From: HyVt-105 sp049975425
GTDB taxonomy: Bacteria; Bacteroidota; Bacteroidia; Bacteroidales; VadinHA17
Direction: 5' to 3'
DNA length: 64,000 nt
Assembly (NCBI GenBank): GCA_049975425.1
Contig: JBNGDI010000002.1
Coordinates: 90,525 to 154,524, forward strand
Shown here: positions 51,603-59,879 of the stretch, in pieces
Layout: every line of letters begins with the position of its first letter
How positions within the stretch are numbered: position 1 is the first letter of the stretch
The notes under the pieces: generated by a model
Seen by the model: only the letters and a program-made list of their open reading frames with translations
What the model was told of the DNA's origin: nothing
Databases searched by the model: none
Translations under genes and position numbers: made by a program

Positions 51603-52706
51603 TCAGATTTTTTCTGTAATTTTCTTCACCAGTTTATATTCGCTGAAAAACTCCTTGGCAAATACTCTCAGGGCTGTATATATGGGAACACCCAGGATCA
51701 TTCCCGGAATACCGGCCAGGCTGCCCGCAATCAGGACAACCAGGAATATCTCCAGCGGGTGGGCCTTCACACTGACGCCGAACACCACCGGGTAAAAAAT
51801 CCAGTTATCAATAAATTGTGTAATAGAAAAAACCAGCAGCATGTATCCTGCCAAAGGCAAGAGGGCAGAATAAAACTCCAGATTCAGGTTATTGGCTATT
51901 CCCAGGAGAATGCCCAGAGCTCCCCCGATCCAGGGACCAAGATAGGGAATCACATTGAACATACCGGCAACCAGGCCGATGACCAGGGCTTTTTGAAATT
52001 CTATTCCCACAATGGATAAACCCGCAGTAACCAGTACAATGATCTCGGTTATCTGAAGACATATACCCACGAAATACCGTGTCAGCAGTTTTTTAATGGA
52101 AGAAAGGGCCCGGGCAAATTCCTTCTCATACCTTGTGGGAACCATGGCCATGATGATCTCCCTGAAAAGGTGTTGATCCCGGAGAAAGAAAAGCGTAATA
52201 AACGAAATGGAAAAAAAGGCAAGGAAAATATTTCCCAGGAAACTCACCATACCTTCGAAAATCCTTGTAATCAGTGAAAAATTAAATATCGACACCAGTT
52301 TTTTCGTAACATACTCTTCCAGGGAGATGCCTTCGGTACCGTTGATATTCATGTTCCGGAACCATTCATCGGCTTTATCCAGCAGGGGGCCCAGGCTCCG
52401 GCTCACAGCCTGTACATCGATTCGGGAAAGCTCATGGGCCTGCATGGCCACCAGTGGGATAAATACAGCAAAAAAAGAAAGAAAAACGATCCAGATAAGC
52501 ACCAGAGTAATTAGGGCACACAGAATGCGCGGCAAATGAATCCCCCTGATCGACAGACGGTGCAGAAATTCAGTAACCGGACGGCCGATCAGTGAAAGCA
52601 CCCCGGCTACCAGAACGTATACCACAATATTCCGGAAATACCAGAATCCAAGTGCCACCAGCACCACCCCCACACCAATCGTGATATACCTGACGACCCT
52701 GTTCAT
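51603..52706 (-). CDS. AI-2E family transporter (PerM/YdiK-like)
   Basis: 367 aa polytopic protein. Two N-terminal helices, an amphipathic domain, then further helices with GLVAGMFNVIPYLGPWIGGALG, the signature of the family. Members export autoinducer-2 or act as sodium/proton antiporters; which applies is not visible. It is preceded by its own promoter (52720) with a very short leader. Confidence 0.9.
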   Translation of the reverse strand: MNRVVRYITIGVGVVLVALGFWYFRNIVVYVLVAGVLSLIGRPVTEFLHRLSIRGIHLPRILCALITLVLIWIVFLSFFAVFIPLVAMQAHELSRIDVQAVSRSLGPLLDKADEWFRNMNINGTEGISLEEYVTKKLVSIFNFSLITRIFEGMVSFLGNIFLAFFSISFITLFFLRDQHLFREIIMAMVPTRYEKEFARALSSIKKLLTRYFVGICLQITEIIVLVTAGLSIVGIEFQKALVIGLVAGMFNVIPYLGPWIGGALGILLGIANNLNLEFYSALLPLAGYMLLVFSITQFIDNWIFYPVVFGVSVKAHPLEIFLVVLIAGSLAGIPGMILGVPIYTALRVFAKEFFSEYKLVKKITEKI

Positions 52707-52719
52707 CAGAACATTTTAT

Positions 52720-52727
52720 CAAAGCTA
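52720..52727 (-). promoter_or_regulatory. -7 element for the AI-2E family gene
   Basis: On the minus strand TAGCTTTG matches TAnnTTTG, with TTC 20 bases upstream. It ends only 14 bases before the ATG, so the leader would be less than 10 bases. Confidence 0.55.
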
Positions 52728-52902
52728 TAAATATACCAATTTCGGGTGAATATCCATCTTTCCTGCAGCCGATCATTATGATTCTCCGGAAGATCGGTCC
52801 CTGAAATCCTTCTCACAGTTTCAGCAGCAGAGAGTATGCTTTGTAATTATCTTAATATCAACATATAATTGCATGGTGTTCCATTTCACGTTTCCAGGCC
52901 GG

Positions 52903-52947
52903 TGTCATTATGTCATATATTTGTTAATATATGCGCCTTTATGACAT
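52903..52947. repeat. TGTCAT direct and inverted repeats upstream of hsp20
   Basis: TGTCAT occurs at 52903 and 52911, and its complement ATGACA at 52941. The arms ATGTCATA (52910) and TATGACAT (52940) form an inverted repeat around a 22-base AT-rich centre. Placed just upstream of the -24/-12 promoter, this could be an activator or repressor site. Confidence 0.35.
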
Positions 52948-52958
52948 GCATACCGATC

Positions 52959-52974
52959 TGGTACACTGATTGCA
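52959..52974 (+). promoter_or_regulatory. Sigma-54-type -24/-12 promoter before hsp20
   Basis: TGGTACACTGATTGCA fits TGGCACGnnnnTTGCW: GG (52960) and GC (52972) are 12 bases apart, TTGC and the following A are exact, and the -24 side differs by C to T and G to A. Start is expected near 52985, giving a leader of about 55 bases to the ATG at 53041. Confidence 0.6.
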
Positions 52975-53040
52975 TATTTATGAGTGAAAGGTTTTGAAAT
53001 GTCGAACCTAAAAAATTTAAAAAGAAAGGAGGGTTATGCC

Positions 53041-53475
53041 ATGTTACCATCACTGATGAGAAGGGGATATTTACCCAGCGCCATTGAGGATTTCTTTGAT
53101 GATGACTTCTTCTTCCCGGGAATGTTCAACCGCCAAACCGGGAAAAACATGCCGGCTGTGAACGTAGCCGAGTCAGAAAAGGAGTACCGTGTGGAAGTAG
53201 CCGCTCCGGGTCTGGAAAAGAAAGATTTCAAGGTGGAACTGGATGAAAATGTGCTGACGATCTCTTCTGAAAAGGAAGAGAAAAGAGAGGACAAGGATGA
53301 AAACTACACCCGGAAAGAGTTCAGCTACACTTCATTCAGCCGGTCATTCACCCTTCCCGAAGAAGTGAACAAAGAAAAAATCAAGGCTGAGCACAAAGAC
53401 GGGGTGCTGACCATACACATCCCGAAGGCTGGTGAAGCTAAGAGCAAGCTGAAAAAGCTCATCCAGATCTCGTAA
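53041..53475 (+). CDS. Small heat-shock protein, Hsp20/alpha-crystallin family
   Basis: 144 aa from the ATG at 53041, which has a perfect AGGAGG 8 bases upstream (53027-53032). The alpha-crystallin domain runs from about PAVNVAESEKEYRVEVAAPG to the conserved DGVLTIHIPK. The C-terminal IXI-like anchor may be LIQI. It is an ATP-independent holdase that binds unfolding proteins. The frame is open upstream to a GTG at 52984, rejected on promoter and ribosome-binding-site grounds. A strong terminator follows. Confidence 0.94.
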   Translation: MLPSLMRRGYLPSAIEDFFDDDFFFPGMFNRQTGKNMPAVNVAESEKEYRVEVAAPGLEKKDFKVELDENVLTISSEKEEKREDKDENYTRKEFSYTSFSRSFTLPEEVNKEKIKAEHKDGVLTIHIPKAGEAKSKLKKLIQIS

Positions 53476-53502
53476 CAAAGGAAGGGTAAGAAAAAATACC
53501 GG

Positions 53503-53536
53503 GAGGTTGCCGATTACGGGCAACCTCTTTTTATTT
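53503..53536 (+). terminator. Terminator of hsp20
   Basis: GAGGTTGCC (53503-53511) pairs with GGCAACCTC (53519-53527) across a 7-base loop, followed by TTTTTATTT. A textbook intrinsic terminator. Confidence 0.88.
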
Positions 53537-53589
53537 CACACATCTCAGATATACCGGGGCCAAATTCCTTCCCGGATTCGGTTTCCCGG

Positions 53590-53615
53590 AAAAAAAAGAC
53601 GGCCGTTCACCGGCC
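53590..53615 (-). terminator. Terminator of the rsfS-psd operon, overlapping the psd stop
   Basis: On the minus strand GGCCG-GTGAA-CGGCC forms a 5-bp all-GC stem that contains the psd stop codon, followed by GTC and eight Ts. Confidence 0.65.
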
Positions 53616-54320
53616 ACCCTTTTCCTGAAAATCCTGACCTGTTTTTTTTTCTTTTAATGGCAGGGTGGCAATGACTGTCCGGCCGGCCACCACCCTGCGC
53701 CGGAGTTTTACGTGTATCTGGGAAGAAACCGGCAGCAGCAGGTCAACCCTCGATCCGAACTTGATAAAACCCAGTTCTTCTCCCTGTTTCACCTGTTCCC
53801 CGGTAACGGGGTATGTCACCACCCGACGGGCAATACCACCGGCAATCTGCCTTACCAGTACGGCATGCTGGCTGTTTTCAATCACGGTGGTGGTTCTTTC
53901 GTTCTTAAGGGAACTTTTCGGATGCATGGCCACCAGGTAACGGCCGGGATGGTATTTCAGGTACATAACCGATCCGGAAATGGGACACAGGTTCATGTGG
54001 ATATCCAGCATGGTCATGAATATGGAAACCTGTATTCTTCGTTCATGAAAATATTCCGTATCGTCCACTTCTTCAATGGCAACCACCAATCCGTCAGCCG
54101 GAGCAATCACCTTATCGGGACCTGTCAGGATATTGCGTTCAGGTTTCCTGAAAAAGAACAGGATAAGGAAAAAGGTAACCACCGACAAGGTAAGGATAAG
54201 TCCCCTTACGGAAGTGGTTTCCCTGAACACAAAATATACTGTGGTATTCAATACCAGCAGAATAAGGAAAGTATAAGCCAGGGTGGGATAACCTTCCTTA
54301 TGAATGCTCAATCGTGTCAT
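53607..54320 (-). CDS. psd: Phosphatidylserine decarboxylase, short type
   Basis: 237 aa membrane enzyme that converts phosphatidylserine to phosphatidylethanolamine. Two hydrophobic segments lie at about 13-31 and 40-57. Conserved DIHMNLCPISG supplies the catalytic His. The self-cleavage site is FGS at 188-190, where Ser190 becomes the pyruvoyl group. The length fits the archaeal-type short Psd common in this phylum. It follows cdsA by 24 bases, and both belong to the same phospholipid route as pssA. Confidence 0.94.
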   Translation of the reverse strand: MTRLSIHKEGYPTLAYTFLILLVLNTTVYFVFRETTSVRGLILTLSVVTFFLILFFFRKPERNILTGPDKVIAPADGLVVAIEEVDDTEYFHERRIQVSIFMTMLDIHMNLCPISGSVMYLKYHPGRYLVAMHPKSSLKNERTTTVIENSQHAVLVRQIAGGIARRVVTYPVTGEQVKQGEELGFIKFGSRVDLLLPVSSQIHVKLRRRVVAGRTVIATLPLKEKKTGQDFQEKGGR

Positions 54321-54344
54321 GCCCTGTAAAAATAGAACAAAAAA

Positions 54345-55232
54345 TCAATTCACCAGATTCAGGTAGGCAAAAACCACGGGAGCCGACAGGAACACGGCAT
54401 CAAAGCGGTCAAGAACCCCGCCGTGCCCCGGAAGAATACTCCCGGAATCTTTCACCCCGGCACTTCGTTTATACATAGATTCTGTCAGATCGCCCAGGGT
54501 ACCTGTTATCACAATGATCAGAGCAATCATCCACCACTGGTGCAAAGCGATATCCCTGAAAATCAGCGATACCGGCCAGGCAGTAACCAGCGCAATGACG
54601 GTCCCTCCCGCCAGTCCTTCCCAGGTTTTTCTGGGGGATACCCTGGGCATCAGTTTTCTCCTCCCGAAAGGTGCTCCGATAAGGTAAGCCCCTGTGTCGT
54701 ACATCCACAGAATTATGAAGTATCCCAACAGGATCCCCGGGGAATAATCTACTTCCCGGCTGGGCCGGAGAAAGGAGTTGATCGGCTCGGCCAGGGCTCT
54801 GGTCTGCAGTTCCGGGTCTACTTCAATTCCGGTGTGGAAAACCAGGTAATTGAATACGGAAACGGGCAGGGCAACATAGAATATTCCCAGGAAGGTAAAG
54901 GCGATATCAGAAAAGGGACGGCGGTTGTTCAGGAACAGTTCATTAATAAAGACCAGCAGAGCCAGGGGGATGAATACATAAAAGAATTTTACATGGATAT
55001 ACCCCATGGCATAAAGGAAATTCACCAGAAAGAACAACAGGCCACTAATGATTCCCGTAAACTGCTGGGCCCTGATTTTCAGTCGCCTGGCCAGAGCGTA
55101 GAATTCCAGCATTCCAACCAGGATTACAACGGAAAATAATATAAAATAAGACAGGCTGCTGAACAGCACTGCCCCGATGATGACCAGCACAAGGAAAAGG
55201 CCGGTCAGTGTCCGCACAAGAAAAGTACTCAA
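54345..55232 (-). CDS. cdsA: Phosphatidate cytidylyltransferase
   Basis: 295 aa with about eight helices. It makes CDP-diacylglycerol from CTP and phosphatidic acid. The C-terminal signature is GTLGDLTESMYKRSAGVKDS followed by PGHGGVLDRFD, matching the CdsA pattern. Its start overlaps the DUF2007 stop by four bases. It is co-transcribed with ftsH upstream and psd downstream. Confidence 0.95.
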   Translation of the reverse strand: MSTFLVRTLTGLFLVLVIIGAVLFSSLSYFILFSVVILVGMLEFYALARRLKIRAQQFTGIISGLLFFLVNFLYAMGYIHVKFFYVFIPLALLVFINELFLNNRRPFSDIAFTFLGIFYVALPVSVFNYLVFHTGIEVDPELQTRALAEPINSFLRPSREVDYSPGILLGYFIILWMYDTGAYLIGAPFGRRKLMPRVSPRKTWEGLAGGTVIALVTAWPVSLIFRDIALHQWWMIALIIVITGTLGDLTESMYKRSAGVKDSGSILPGHGGVLDRFDAVFLSAPVVFAYLNLVN

Positions 55233-55435
55233 TGTTCTATTTCTTTTAACAGGGCTTTTGCCCGTATCAGATTGTCGCGATGCACGTATATCTCAATTTC
55301 TCCGAACGTCTGGTAGCTCGAATCCTGCTTGTTCAGAATGATGGAAGGAATGTTACGGTCGGAAAGAACCTGTTTGGCAATTTCAGCCAGATACATGTCT
55401 TTAAATCCATATACTTTCGCCCAGTCTTTTTCCAT
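55229..55435 (-). CDS. DUF2007 domain protein
   Basis: 68 aa, soluble. It shows the DUF2007 pattern: VYGFKDMYLAEIAKQVLSDRNIPSIILN, then GEIEIYVHRDNLIRAKALL. The fold is related to PII-like signalling domains and the family is described as putative signal transducers. Four-base overlap with cdsA and a 14-base gap to ftsH place it in the same operon. Function unknown. Confidence 0.88.
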   Translation of the reverse strand: MEKDWAKVYGFKDMYLAEIAKQVLSDRNIPSIILNKQDSSYQTFGEIEIYVHRDNLIRAKALLKEIEH

Positions 55436-55449
55436 AACTGCCAGTACAA

Positions 55450-57594
55450 TTATTCTTTTTCCTTCCGGAACGAAGGGGAACTCTTTTTCCTTCCGGGGTT
55501 ATTTTTCCCGTTTTTTGCAGAAGTGGTCGTCCCTTCCTTTTCACCGGCTTTTTCCGGGGATCCTGTTTCCTCCGGTTTTTTTCCGCTGCTTTCCTTTTTG
55601 ATCAGTGGCTCTTCATTCTCATCTTTCGCCGGCCTTTTTCCGAAAATTCTTTCCAGGTCTTCACTGAAAATCACTTCCTTTTCCAGCAGCAGTTCGGCCA
55701 GTTCGGTCAGTCCTTTCCGGTTTTCCAGAAGCACTTTCTTTGCCCTTTCGTATGCCTTGTCGATAATGCCTTTCACCTCCATATCGATCAGCTGGGCAGT
55801 TTTTTCGCTGTAAGGTTTATTGAACATGTACTCCTGCTGACCCGACGAATCATAATAGCTCAGATTACCCAGTTTCTCGCTCATTCCGAAGTAGGTCACC
55901 ATGGCGTAGGCCTGTTTGGTAACCCGCTCCAGGTCGTTCAGGGCTCCCGTAGACAGTCTGCTGAACGTAATATCTTCCGAAGCCCTTCCTCCCAGGGTAG
56001 CGCACATTTCATCGAACATCTGCTCCACCGTAGTAATGGTACGTTCTTCGGGAAGGTACCAGGCAGCCCCCAGAGCCCGGCCTCTGGGAATGATTGTCAC
56101 CTTCACCAGGGGGTTGGCATGGGGCAGGAACCAGCTCACTGTGGCGTGTCCGGCCTCATGATAGGCAATGGTTCGTTTTTCCTGCATGGAGATGATCTTG
56201 TTCTTTCTTTCCATGCCTCCGATAATACGGTCCACCGCATCGAGGAAATCCTGTTTTTCCACTGCTTTCTTGTTCTTCCGGGCGGCTATCAGGGCAGCCT
56301 CGTTGCATACGTTGGCTATATCGGCGCCTGAAAAGCCGGGTGTTTGTTTGGCCAGGAATTCAATATCGAGTCCTTTTTGTATTTTCAGGGGCCGCAGGTG
56401 GACTTTGAATATTTCCAGCCTTTCTTTCAGGTCGGGCAGTTCCACATGTATCTGGCGGTCGAACCTTCCGGCACGCAACAGGGCCCTGTCTAGCATATCG
56501 GCGCGGTTAGTGGCTGCCAGAATGATCACACCCAGGTTGGTTCCGAATCCGTCCATCTCGGTCAGCAACTGGTTCAGGGTGTTTTCCCTTTCGTCGTTGG
56601 CGCCCATACTCGGGTTCCGTCCCCTTGCCCTTCCAACAGCATCAATCTCGTCGATAAACACTATACAGGGGGCTTTTTCCTTTGCCTGCCGGAAAAGATC
56701 ACGCACACGGGAAGCTCCCACCCCCACGAACATTTCCACAAAATCGCTTCCGGAAATGGAGAAAAACGGCACATTGGCTTCTCCTGCCACAGCTTTGGCC
56801 AACAGGGTTTTCCCTGTGCCCGGGGGGCCGATCAGCAGGGCTCCCTTTGGGATCTTGCCTCCCAGCTCGGTATATTTTTTCGGATTTTTCAGAAAATCCA
56901 CAATTTCCTTTACCTCCACCTTGGCTTCTTCCAGTCCGGCCACGTCGGAAAAATCCACTTTTACGGATGTATCCTTGTCAAATATCTGAGCCCTGGATTT
57001 GCCCACATTGAATATGTTGCCGGCTCCTCCTGCTCCTCCTCCTCCGCTTACCCGGCGGAAAATAAATATCCAGATAGCCACAAAAATGATCAGGGGAAGC
57101 AGCCAGCTCAATATGTCGCTGAAATAATTCCTTCGTTTTTCATAAGATACCAGGATCTTTTCTTCCTCGGAATAATCGAACCGTTCATAAGCCGTCTCCA
57201 GGTCACTCAGAAACTGCTCCACCGTTCCGATGGTAAAGTAGAAATGGGGGCCCGCCTGAGGTACAGAACCCAGGCCCTTGCTGAAAAGTTCTTCGTATTC
57301 GGGTTTACTGAGCTTCTCTGGCTTGATGAAAATTTCAGCCGTTTCCTGGTTTACGATTCTGATTTTCTCAATATCCCGGTTCTTTAGCATGGTATTGTAC
57401 CGGCTGGGATTCAGCTCCTGCGGACCGCCTCCCGAATACATAAAATTGATCACGAGCAGGGCCAGAATGATCCCGCCGTAAATCCAGTACGGGCTGAACC
57501 GGGGTTTTTTGTTATTATCGGGTCCATCCGGCCTGCCCGGCCTGCCGCTTCCCGGTGGCCTGTTTTTCGTGTCGTTCATGATATCCAATTTCAT
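55450..57594 (-). CDS. ftsH: ATP-dependent zinc metalloprotease FtsH
   Basis: 714 aa. Two membrane helices (about 37-53 and 162-180) flank a periplasmic domain. The AAA+ domain has GPPGTGKT (256-263), Walker B IVFIDEIDAVGRARG and the second region of homology with ATNRADMLDRALLRAGRFDR. The protease site is AYHEAGHATVSW. A charged, probably disordered tail of about 75 residues ends the protein. It degrades membrane and some cytosolic proteins. A second ATG at 57579 is also possible. Adjacent to lipid genes, although regulation between them is only an inference. Confidence 0.96.
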   Translation of the reverse strand: MKLDIMNDTKNRPPGSGRPGRPDGPDNNKKPRFSPYWIYGGIILALLVINFMYSGGGPQELNPSRYNTMLKNRDIEKIRIVNQETAEIFIKPEKLSKPEYEELFSKGLGSVPQAGPHFYFTIGTVEQFLSDLETAYERFDYSEEEKILVSYEKRRNYFSDILSWLLPLIIFVAIWIFIFRRVSGGGGAGGAGNIFNVGKSRAQIFDKDTSVKVDFSDVAGLEEAKVEVKEIVDFLKNPKKYTELGGKIPKGALLIGPPGTGKTLLAKAVAGEANVPFFSISGSDFVEMFVGVGASRVRDLFRQAKEKAPCIVFIDEIDAVGRARGRNPSMGANDERENTLNQLLTEMDGFGTNLGVIILAATNRADMLDRALLRAGRFDRQIHVELPDLKERLEIFKVHLRPLKIQKGLDIEFLAKQTPGFSGADIANVCNEAALIAARKNKKAVEKQDFLDAVDRIIGGMERKNKIISMQEKRTIAYHEAGHATVSWFLPHANPLVKVTIIPRGRALGAAWYLPEERTITTVEQMFDEMCATLGGRASEDITFSRLSTGALNDLERVTKQAYAMVTYFGMSEKLGNLSYYDSSGQQEYMFNKPYSEKTAQLIDMEVKGIIDKAYERAKKVLLENRKGLTELAELLLEKEVIFSEDLERIFGKRPAKDENEEPLIKKESSGKKPEETGSPEKAGEKEGTTTSAKNGKNNPGRKKSSPSFRKEKE

Positions 57595-57597
57595 ACC

Positions 57598-57969
57598 CTA
57601 TTCTTCCTCAATATATTCTATTTCCCCATCTGCCCAGAGATTCTCCAGCTTGTAGAAATCACGGTATTCTTTCTGAAAAATGTGGACCACCACATCCAGG
57701 TAATCCAGCAGCACCCAGTGGGCATAGGCCATGCCTTCCCTGTGGTGGGGATCTATATGGAGGTTCTTCTTTACCTGTTCATCTATTCCTTCAGCAATAG
57801 CCGCAACCTGTGTTTTCGAGTCGCCGTTGCATAGTATAAAGTAATCGCATACCGTCGATCCGATCCCCCTCAGGTCGATGCTCACAATTTCCTTTCCTTT
57901 CTTGCTTAAAATGGATTCTACAATCTGGTTGACAAGTGTTTTCAGATATTCGTTCTCGTTATTCTTCAT
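57598..57969 (-). CDS. rsfS: Ribosomal silencing factor RsfS
   Basis: 123 aa. RsfS binds L14 on the large subunit and blocks subunit joining when nutrients are short. Family features include KGKEIVSIDLRGIGSTVCDYFILCNGDSKTQ split across two strands and AHWVLLDYLDVVVHIFQKEYRDFY near the C terminus. It is the first gene of the rsfS-ftsH-DUF2007-cdsA-psd operon. Confidence 0.94.
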   Translation of the reverse strand: MKNNENEYLKTLVNQIVESILSKKGKEIVSIDLRGIGSTVCDYFILCNGDSKTQVAAIAEGIDEQVKKNLHIDPHHREGMAYAHWVLLDYLDVVVHIFQKEYRDFYKLENLWADGEIEYIEEE

Positions 57970-57986
57970 TCATGCATTTTGACATA

Positions 57987-57994
57987 CAAAGGTA
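57987..57994 (-). promoter_or_regulatory. -7 element for the rsfS-ftsH operon
   Basis: On the minus strand TACCTTTG matches TAnnTTTG, 17 bases before the rsfS ATG. The leader would be short, about 10 bases. The -33 element is weak. Confidence 0.6.
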
Positions 57995-58031
57995 ACAATT
58001 TTTAGGCATATCCCTTTTCAGGGTAAAAGCT

Positions 58032-58039
58032 TACATTTG
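58032..58039 (+). promoter_or_regulatory. -7 element for birA
   Basis: TACATTTG matches TAnnTTTG. An in-frame TTG at 58037 lies within it, so translation most likely starts at the ATG at 58064. Confidence 0.55.
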
Positions 58040-58063
58040 TCGAAGCATACTTTTCCGGTTGAT

Positions 58064-58843
58064 ATGGAAACATCCTACATGGGGCAAAACCGCCTGTATT
58101 TCGATATGGTTGATTCGACCAACAATTATGCCAGTTTGATTGCCGGAAAATCCGGAATTCCCGAAGGAACCCTGGTATGGGCCGGTTTTCAGTCGGCAGG
58201 CCGGGGCCAGGCCGGTAACCGGTGGGAAAGCGAAGCAGGTAAAAACCTGACATTCAGTCTGATTCTTTATCCACATTTCCTGTCTTCCGAAAAACAATTC
58301 CTGCTTTCGGAAGCCATTTCTCTTGGTATTACCGACTTTCTGGCACTATACATACCCTTTCCCCTCATCAAATGGCCAAATGACATATTTGCAGAAAACC
58401 GGAAAATCGGGGGTATCCTGATCGAACATACTGTGATGGGAAATAAAATGACACATACCGTGGCAGGCATCGGGCTGAACATCAATCAAACCACATTCGA
58501 CCGGAATCTTGCCGGTGGCGTTTCCCTTCGCCTCCTTACCGGCTTTGAATACCAAACCGAAACCTGCCTGAATCTGCTGTGCACTTTCCTGGAAAACCGG
58601 TATGAAAGCCTCCGCCAGGGCTTGACCTGCCGGCTGGAATCGGATTATTTTTCCAGGCTGCTCGGCAACCACCGTTGGAATACTTACCGGGATGCATCGG
58701 GAACATTCGAGGCCATGCCGGTACGGGTGGAAACCACAGGAATACTGGTATTGGAAACCCGCAGGGGAGAAATAAGGCATTACGGATTCAGGGAAGTGGA
58801 ACACCTGGTAACGGGTCACTCATATTCCATTTTTTCAAGGTAA
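58064..58843 (+). CDS. birA: Biotin-[acetyl-CoA-carboxylase] ligase
   Basis: 259 aa. The catalytic domain carries the biotinoyl-AMP loop GRGQAGNRWES, then LIKWPNDIFAENRKIGGILIE and VAGIGLNINQ. There is no N-terminal helix-turn-helix, so it is the non-regulatory type. A small C-terminal domain (about 50 residues) follows. It attaches biotin to carboxylase carrier proteins. Its 3' end overlaps the 3' end of the convergent SRPBCC gene by 28 bases. Confidence 0.92.
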   Translation: METSYMGQNRLYFDMVDSTNNYASLIAGKSGIPEGTLVWAGFQSAGRGQAGNRWESEAGKNLTFSLILYPHFLSSEKQFLLSEAISLGITDFLALYIPFPLIKWPNDIFAENRKIGGILIEHTVMGNKMTHTVAGIGLNINQTTFDRNLAGGVSLRLLTGFEYQTETCLNLLCTFLENRYESLRQGLTCRLESDYFSRLLGNHRWNTYRDASGTFEAMPVRVETTGILVLETRRGEIRHYGFREVEHLVTGHSYSIFSR

Positions 58844-59223
58844 TCCACCATTATGTCGAGGAATTGTTTCACCGGCCTCTTTACCATGGAACTCATCATG
58901 GCATTCATTTCGGCCTGCAAAGTCAGCTTTACCCGGGAATCATTCTCCCCTGCCTCTTTGATCTGCACCCACATGAAAAAATCGATACTGTACGGTCCGT
59001 CGCCCGTAAGTTTGATGAGATGGAAAGGCTTCTTTTCCACCTGCCTGATACCGGCTTCCCCCAGTCCATCCACACTGAAACGGCATGAATCCACATCCGC
59101 TTCCCAGTTATTTATTTTTCCTTCAGGAACCAGTTTTTCATAGTTTCTGAAGTCGCACAGGAATTCATAGATCTTTTTCCCGGAATGTTTTACCGTTCCA
59201 ATCCGGCTTTCAGCTTTCAACAT
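58816..59223 (-). CDS. SRPBCC (START-like) family protein
   Basis: 135 aa, soluble. The pattern of an N-terminal strand-helix (SRIGTVKHSGKKIYEFLCDFRNYEKLVP), curved beta sheet and long C-terminal helix (RPVKQFLDIMVDYLEKM) fits the START/SRPBCC fold with a hydrophobic ligand pocket. Ligand unknown. It lies 19 bases downstream of pyrE and is probably co-transcribed with it. Confidence 0.8.
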   Translation of the reverse strand: MLKAESRIGTVKHSGKKIYEFLCDFRNYEKLVPEGKINNWEADVDSCRFSVDGLGEAGIRQVEKKPFHLIKLTGDGPYSIDFFMWVQIKEAGENDSRVKLTLQAEMNAMMSSMVKRPVKQFLDIMVDYLEKMEYE

Positions 59224-59242
59224 AATCTGTTCATTTGATTAA

Positions 59243-59875
59243 TTATTTCGGCCAGTTGGCCGGATCCTGCCTCCATTCCCGGAGAGTAGCCAGATCGTCG
59301 TTCCGGATATATCCCGATTCCAGAGCCGTTTCCAGCAAAACATTGTAATGGCTGAGTGTAAACACGTCAAGGTTTTCATGCAGGAATCTTTCCTCTGCCA
59401 CCGGAAAGCCGTAGGTGAAGATGGCACCCATGGCCAGCACCTCCACCGACAGATCGGCCAGGGCACGAACAGCCGCCAGGCTGCTTCCTCCTGTGGATAT
59501 CAGGTCTTCAATGACCACGGCCTTTTGCCCGGGGTGCACTTCCCCCTCAACCCGGTTTTCCAGCCCATGCCCCTTGGCCGAAGAGCGCACATACACAAAG
59601 GGTTTCTCCAGCCTGTCGGCCACCAGCATCCCGTGGGCAATGGCTCCGGTGGCCACTCCGGCAATCACCTCCACACCTGGATAGCGATCATGAATAATTT
59701 CCACAAAACTCCGGCAGATATAATTCCTTATTTCCGGATGCGAAAGGGTTTTCCGGTTATCACAATAGATGGGTGATTTCCAGCCCGAAGCCCATGTAAA
59801 CGGATTTGACGGATTGAGTTTAATTGCGTTTATTTGCAGCAGGTATTCCGCCACCTGTTGACTGTAATTTTCCAT
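59243..59875 (-). CDS. pyrE: Orotate phosphoribosyltransferase
   Basis: 210 aa, transfers ribose phosphate from PRPP to orotate in pyrimidine synthesis. The PRPP-binding loop is VVIEDLISTGGS (120-131), and the flexible catalytic loop has RSSAKGHGLENRVEG. Only 7 bases separate its ATG from the start codon of the divergent Nudix gene, and its likely -7 element overlaps that start codon. Confidence 0.95.
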   Translation of the reverse strand: MENYSQQVAEYLLQINAIKLNPSNPFTWASGWKSPIYCDNRKTLSHPEIRNYICRSFVEIIHDRYPGVEVIAGVATGAIAHGMLVADRLEKPFVYVRSSAKGHGLENRVEGEVHPGQKAVVIEDLISTGGSSLAAVRALADLSVEVLAMGAIFTYGFPVAEERFLHENLDVFTLSHYNVLLETALESGYIRNDDLATLREWRQDPANWPK

Positions 59876-59879
59876 ACCG

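Larger units (their letters stand above)
52707..53040. other. Divergent regulatory region between the AI-2E gene and hsp20
   Basis: This 334-base stretch contains no supported gene. It holds the minus-strand promoter at 52720, TGTCAT/ATGACA repeats (52903-52947), a vegetative -7 candidate TATATTTG (52916-52923), a sigma-54-type promoter (52959-52974) and the hsp20 ribosome-binding site (53027-53032). An open GTG frame from 52984 runs into hsp20 but starts at the predicted transcription start. Confidence 0.7.

Noticed and set aside
52984..53040. GTG start extending Hsp20 by 19 residues
   Set aside because: It coincides with the predicted transcription start, and a perfect AGGAGG precedes the in-frame ATG at 53041.
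56168..56989. 273-codon plus-strand open frame
   Set aside because: It is antisense to the FtsH AAA+ domain, is unusually rich in Ser and Arg, and has no recognisable feature.
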